Shown piece after piece: positions 35,797 to 38,884 of a DNA stretch of 38,884 nt. Positions within the stretch are counted from its first letter, which is position 1. The number at the start of each line of letters is the position of its first letter. Both the position numbers and the translations under genes were made by a program. Source of the DNA: Mesobacillus selenatarsenatis SF-1 (GTDB lineage Bacteria; Bacillota; Bacilli; Bacillales; Cytobacillaceae); contig NZ_BASE01000117.1 of NCBI RefSeq assembly GCF_000813125.1, forward strand, positions 1 to 38,884, given 5' to 3'. The notes below the pieces were generated by a model. It was not told the DNA's origin and ran no database searches. It saw only the letters and a list, made by a program, of their open reading frames with translations.

Positions 35797-37141
35797 TTTC
35801 ACTCTCCTTGATATCTGTCACGACACATTGAATGCTTCCATCAGAAAGCTTTACCTTTATTTTCCGTTCAGGTTTTACCTGGGTGACTGTTTTGATCAGT
35901 TCCCCATCATCTGTGTATGCAAGGCTATAGCCTCGGTCCATGATCTTTAACGGGCTTAAGGCTTCAAGCGTAGCCACGATTCCATTGAACTCTTTTCGCT
36001 TTTCAGATAAGACGGCCGTCATTGCCCTGTTTAAAGCCCTCGTAGTCCTTACATGCCTTTCAGCAGACACTTTCCTCAGTTCTTCTGGGTGACTTCGTTC
36101 TAATCTTCTTTTCAATTGCAGAAGTGCATCGTTTTTTGCAAAATAAAGCTTTTCAGCTCCACGAGTCAATGATTCCGTCAGCTTGTCCACTTGTTCAAGT
36201 TTTTGTTCATAAAGCTTCCTTGGATAACGGAAGGCATATGACCTAATCAGCCGCTGGTAGCGCTCCTGCTGGAAGAACACTTTTTCCCTCATCGCCCTCA
36301 TCAGCCTTGTTTCCCTGTTCATTACCCTCTCAATGAGCTCCTGGATATGAGGGACGGCCAGCTCCGCAGCTCCAGTTGGAGTCGGCGCTCTCATGTCTGC
36401 GACAAAGTCAGCTATCGTGAAATCTGTTTCATGGCCGACTGCTGAAATAATAGGAATTTTCGAGGCGAAAATTGCCCTGGCAACTGATTCCTCATTAAAA
36501 TTCCATAATTCCTCAATCGATCCGCCCCCCCGGCCGATGATTAAAACATCGATATCTGTCCTTGCATTCGCCTTCTCGATTGCCCTCACTATGGATGGAC
36601 CTCCCTGGTCTCCCTGAACAAGGGCCGGGAAAATCATCACTTTGGTAATAGGATATCTTCTTTTAATCGTTGTTAATATATCGCGGATTGCTGCCCCAGT
36701 TGGGGAAGTGACAATGCCCACAGCTTTTGGATATTTCGGAATAGGCTGCTTGTATTTGGGAGAAAAAAGGCCTTCTTGCTCAAGCTTCTTCTTCAGCTGC
36801 TCATAAGCAACAAATAAATCGCCCACTCCATCGGTTTTCATTTCTTTTATGTATACCTGGTACTGGCCACTGCCTTCGTACACAGAGATATCTCCTCTGA
36901 CCAGAACCTTCATGCCATTCTCAGGCTTGAACTTCATGGACCTGGCGGCACCCGCGAACATGACAGCAAGAATTCGGGCTTTCTCATCCTTGAGCGTAAA
37001 ATACATATGCCCGCTCGAATGCCTTTTAAAGTTGGAAATTTCCCCTTTGATATAGACGCCCTGGAGATGCGGATCGGCATCGAATTTTCTCTTTATGTAT
37101 TTGGTTAACGCGTTGACGGTTAGATAACGCTGATTATCCAT
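35783..37141 (-). CDS. xseA: Exodeoxyribonuclease VII large subunit
   Basis: A 452-residue catalytic subunit of ExoVII. It has an N-terminal OB fold (about 5-105, [21 protein letters not shown]), the catalytic domain with [26 protein letters not shown] and [28 protein letters not shown], a long coiled-coil stretch (about 285-390) and a short C-terminal segment. ATG 37141 ([17 protein letters not shown]) with AAGGAG 8 bases upstream is the start; 26 in-frame codons before it are not family sequence. It heads xseA-xseB-ispA. Confidence 0.95.
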   Translation of the reverse strand: MDNQRYLTVNALTKYIKRKFDADPHLQGVYIKGEISNFKRHSSGHMYFTLKDEKARILAVMFAGAARSMKFKPENGMKVLVRGDISVYEGSGQYQVYIKEMKTDGVGDLFVAYEQLKKKLEQEGLFSPKYKQPIPKYPKAVGIVTSPTGAAIRDILTTIKRRYPITKVMIFPALVQGDQGGPSIVRAIEKANARTDIDVLIIGRGGGSIEELWNFNEESVARAIFASKIPIISAVGHETDFTIADFVADMRAPTPTGAAELAVPHIQELIERVMNRETRLMRAMREKVFFQQERYQRLIRSYAFRYPRKLYEQKLEQVDKLTESLTRGAEKLYFAKNDALLQLKRRLERSHPEELRKVSAERHVRTTRALNRAMTAVLSEKRKEFNGIVATLEALSPLKIMDRGYSLAYTDDGELIKTVTQVKPERKIKVKLSDGSIQCVVTDIKESENDGR

Positions 37142-37276
37142 TGGTAAACTCCTTTTGTGGTGCTTATACTCAAAAAAACTGCCCATACCCATTATAAATT
37201 TAGAATCCCGATTCGTCACTTAACATAAGTGGATTTTCAGTTTCTAACTTATAACAGATATGGACAGAATCACGCC

Positions 37277-38149
37277 TTACAGATTTGAATTTTGAAGTCT
37301 ATTCAAATGGTTCTTTGCAGACTTCATTGTATTGAACATCAACATGGCGATGGTCATTGGACCAACACCCCCGGGCACAGGAGTGATATACCCAGCTTTT
37401 TCTTTGACTTCATCATAGGCTACATCACCGCATAGCTTGCCTTGATCATCGCGGTTCATGCCAACATCGATGACCACAGCCCCTGGCTTGATATGGTCAG
37501 CGGTAATCAAGCCTGCTTTTCCGACTGCTGCTATGACTACATCTGCCTGTTTCGTATGTTCCTGTAAATCCTTTGTCCTCGAATGGCAATATGTAACTGT
37601 TGCATTTTCATTCAAGAAAAGTTGGCCAGCCGGCTTTCCGACAATATTACTCCTGCCGACCACAACTACATGCTTCCCGGCAAGATTTATCTCTATTTCC
37701 TTCATCATTACCATTACACCATATGGCGTGCACGGTAAAAAAGCATCCTGGCCCGTCATCATCCGACCAATATTGATTGGATGAAAGCCATCAACATCTT
37801 TTTCCGGGGAAATAGCTTCTATCAGATTTTTTTCATTGATGTGATCCGGAAGCGGCAACTGAACCAAAATGCCGTGAATATCTTCATCACGATTGAGTTC
37901 GTCAATTTTAGCCAATAGTTCCTGTTCAGTAATGGAGACAGGATATTCAATCAGGACATTATGCATACCAAGTTCTCTTGCAGTTTTTTGCTTGCTGTTG
38001 ACATAGGTTCTTGATGCTTGGTTATCACCGACAAGTATCACAGCCAGGCCCGGAGTTACTCCCTGGTTCTTCAACTCCTGAACCTGGTCGGCGATTTCAA
38101 GTTTCTTCTTTTTAGCAATTTCTTTTCCATCAATAATACTAGCAGCCAT
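37277..38149 (-). CDS. folD: Bifunctional methylenetetrahydrofolate dehydrogenase/cyclohydrolase FolD
   Basis: A 290-residue enzyme interconverting 5,10-methylene-THF and 10-formyl-THF with NADP. The catalytic lysine lies in TYVNSKQKT (K53); other signatures are [30 protein letters not shown] in the Rossmann domain and the C-terminal [15 protein letters not shown]. The ATG follows GGGGGA at about 8 bases. It lies 55 bp after nusB and probably shares its transcript. The 135-bp gap to xseA holds only a short CACTTA/TAAGTG stem. Confidence 0.96.
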   Translation of the reverse strand: MAASIIDGKEIAKKKKLEIADQVQELKNQGVTPGLAVILVGDNQASRTYVNSKQKTARELGMHNVLIEYPVSITEQELLAKIDELNRDEDIHGILVQLPLPDHINEKNLIEAISPEKDVDGFHPINIGRMMTGQDAFLPCTPYGVMVMMKEIEINLAGKHVVVVGRSNIVGKPAGQLFLNENATVTYCHSRTKDLQEHTKQADVVIAAVGKAGLITADHIKPGAVVIDVGMNRDDQGKLCGDVAYDEVKEKAGYITPVPGGVGPMTIAMLMFNTMKSAKNHLNRLQNSNL

Positions 38150-38204
38150 ACTTTCTCCCCCTATGTGATCAGGGAAGGTCCAACCTGCCTGCTTCCAATG
38201 GTTT

Positions 38205-38597
38205 TTAGGATATGCTCTGCTTTACTTTTGACAGAACACCATTAATAAATCGGCTTGATTGGTCATCCCCATATAATTTAGCAATTTCGATCGCTTCATC
38301 AAGAACGACATTCATCGGTACATCTTCGTTGCAATACTTCAATTCATATACGGCAAGACGCAGAAGATTCCGGTCTACAGCTGCAAGCCTGTCGAGAGAC
38401 CACTTTTCTAAGTACACCTTGATCTCCTCATCGATTTCCTGCTGATGCTGAACCGTACCGTTCACAAGCTTGTTCAGATAATCATCCCCAGCTTCTTCTT
38501 CAAGCACATGTTCAATCGCGTCTGAAACCTCTACCTTGCTTATATCAATCTGGAATAAGGCTTGTAATGCCTTTTCTCTTGCTGTTCTTCTTTTCAT
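38205..38597 (-). CDS. nusB: Transcription antitermination factor NusB
   Basis: A 130-residue all-helical RNA-binding protein. With NusE (S10) it binds boxA in rRNA leaders to form the antitermination complex. The N-terminal [18 protein letters not shown] and C-terminal [29 protein letters not shown] are diagnostic. ATG 38597 gives the family length; 19 upstream codons are open but have no support. AAGGAG lies somewhat far (12 bases), with TAAGGA closer. Confidence 0.95.
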   Translation of the reverse strand: MKRRTAREKALQALFQIDISKVEVSDAIEHVLEEEAGDDYLNKLVNGTVQHQQEIDEEIKVYLEKWSLDRLAAVDRNLLRLAVYELKYCNEDVPMNVVLDEAIEIAKLYGDDQSSRFINGVLSKVKQSIS

Positions 38598-38639
38598 TGA
38601 ATTCCTTAGCTCCTTTATGGCTTGTCTGATTCTAACAAA

Positions 38640-38648
38640 ATAATAGCA
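38640..38648 (-). promoter_or_regulatory. Extended -10 promoter candidate before nusB
   Basis: The minus strand reads TGCTATTAT, an extended -10, about 45 bases before the nusB start. No good -35 is visible. The remaining 38650-38884 shows no recognisable gene; a short open frame runs in from the right edge and stops at 38816, which cannot be identified. Confidence 0.3.
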
Positions 38649-38884
38649 TATCATATCTCTTTACGCATGGTTTCCTATTATTTTTCACTTTTTAGAAAAA
38701 AGTTAATCAAAACAAGCGGAAATATCTCTTGGTTACTAAGAATATTCAAAATTAAGAAAGGGCCTACCGCCTTGAGCCAGCCCCGTGACAGCGTAGTGTT
38801 GTCTTTCAACAGGCTTTAGTTAATTAGTGTGGTGATGTTGTCCGAACATGGGTCTACTTCGCACAAATTCTCCCCTTCATTTCG

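Noticed and set aside
38761..38800. A terminator upstream of nusB
   Set aside because: The GGGGCT/AGGCCC pairing is imperfect with a long loop, and the T-run is short.
38816..38884. A partial gene entering from the right edge on the minus strand
   Set aside because: Only 22 codons are visible, nothing is recognisable, and an open stretch of that length is common by chance.

Overview
This window is a stretch of a low-to-moderate GC Bacillaceae (Bacillus/Mesobacillus-like) chromosome. The case rests on spo0A and spoIVB (an endospore former), AGGAGG-type ribosome binding sites with frequent GTG/TTG starts, and a gene order that follows the Bacillus subtilis yqjE-to-nusB region. Almost everything is on the minus strand, so the biological reading direction is from right to left. 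No phage, CRISPR array, complete insertion sequence, rRNA or tRNA was seen.

Right part (about 38.6 to 29 kb): nusB, folD, xseA-xseB-ispA (overlapping or nearly so), a terminator, then dxs-tlyA with its own promoter candidate and terminator, then ahrC(argR)-recN. These are housekeeping genes for transcription antitermination, one-carbon metabolism, DNA repair, isoprenoid precursors and arginine control. Sporulation genes follow: spoIVB with a forespore-type promoter, and spo0A with a clear sigma-H promoter and 0A boxes. Two small plus-strand genes (yycC-like, yqzF) flank a glycerophosphodiester phosphodiesterase gene.

Middle (about 24.7 to 9.7 kb): the branched-chain keto-acid degradation locus. 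bkdR encodes a sigma-54 activator. It precedes a near-consensus -24/-12 promoter that drives ptb-bcd-buk-lpdV-bkdAA-bkdAB-bkdB. bkdAA (E1 alpha) carries an apparent one-base insertion in an A/T homopolymer that splits its C-terminus into another frame. Next comes mutA-mutB-meaB, the cobalamin-dependent methylmalonyl-CoA mutase and its G-protein chaperone. With mce and the carboxyltransferase gene near 1.4-3.3 kb, the region can be read as a route from Val/Ile through propionyl-CoA and methylmalonyl-CoA to succinyl-CoA.

Left part: bacilliredoxin brxB, an arginine-type ABC importer (artP-artQ-artR), yqjA, a YkuD-type L,D-transpeptidase, the 31-residue stressosome anchor prli42 (plus strand), mce, the carboxyltransferase gene and the M20 peptidase yqjE.

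Non-coding highlights: three copies of a structured, roughly 110-215 bp interspersed repeat whose arms covary between copies, two of them with inserted palindromes; a 52-bp tandem hairpin repeat at the left edge; a strong plus-strand terminator with no gene before it, paired with a promoter-like sequence (candidate small RNA); and several terminators that overlap the ends of genes. Most of the window is a conserved core region. I do not see a convincing wholly new multi-gene system in it.
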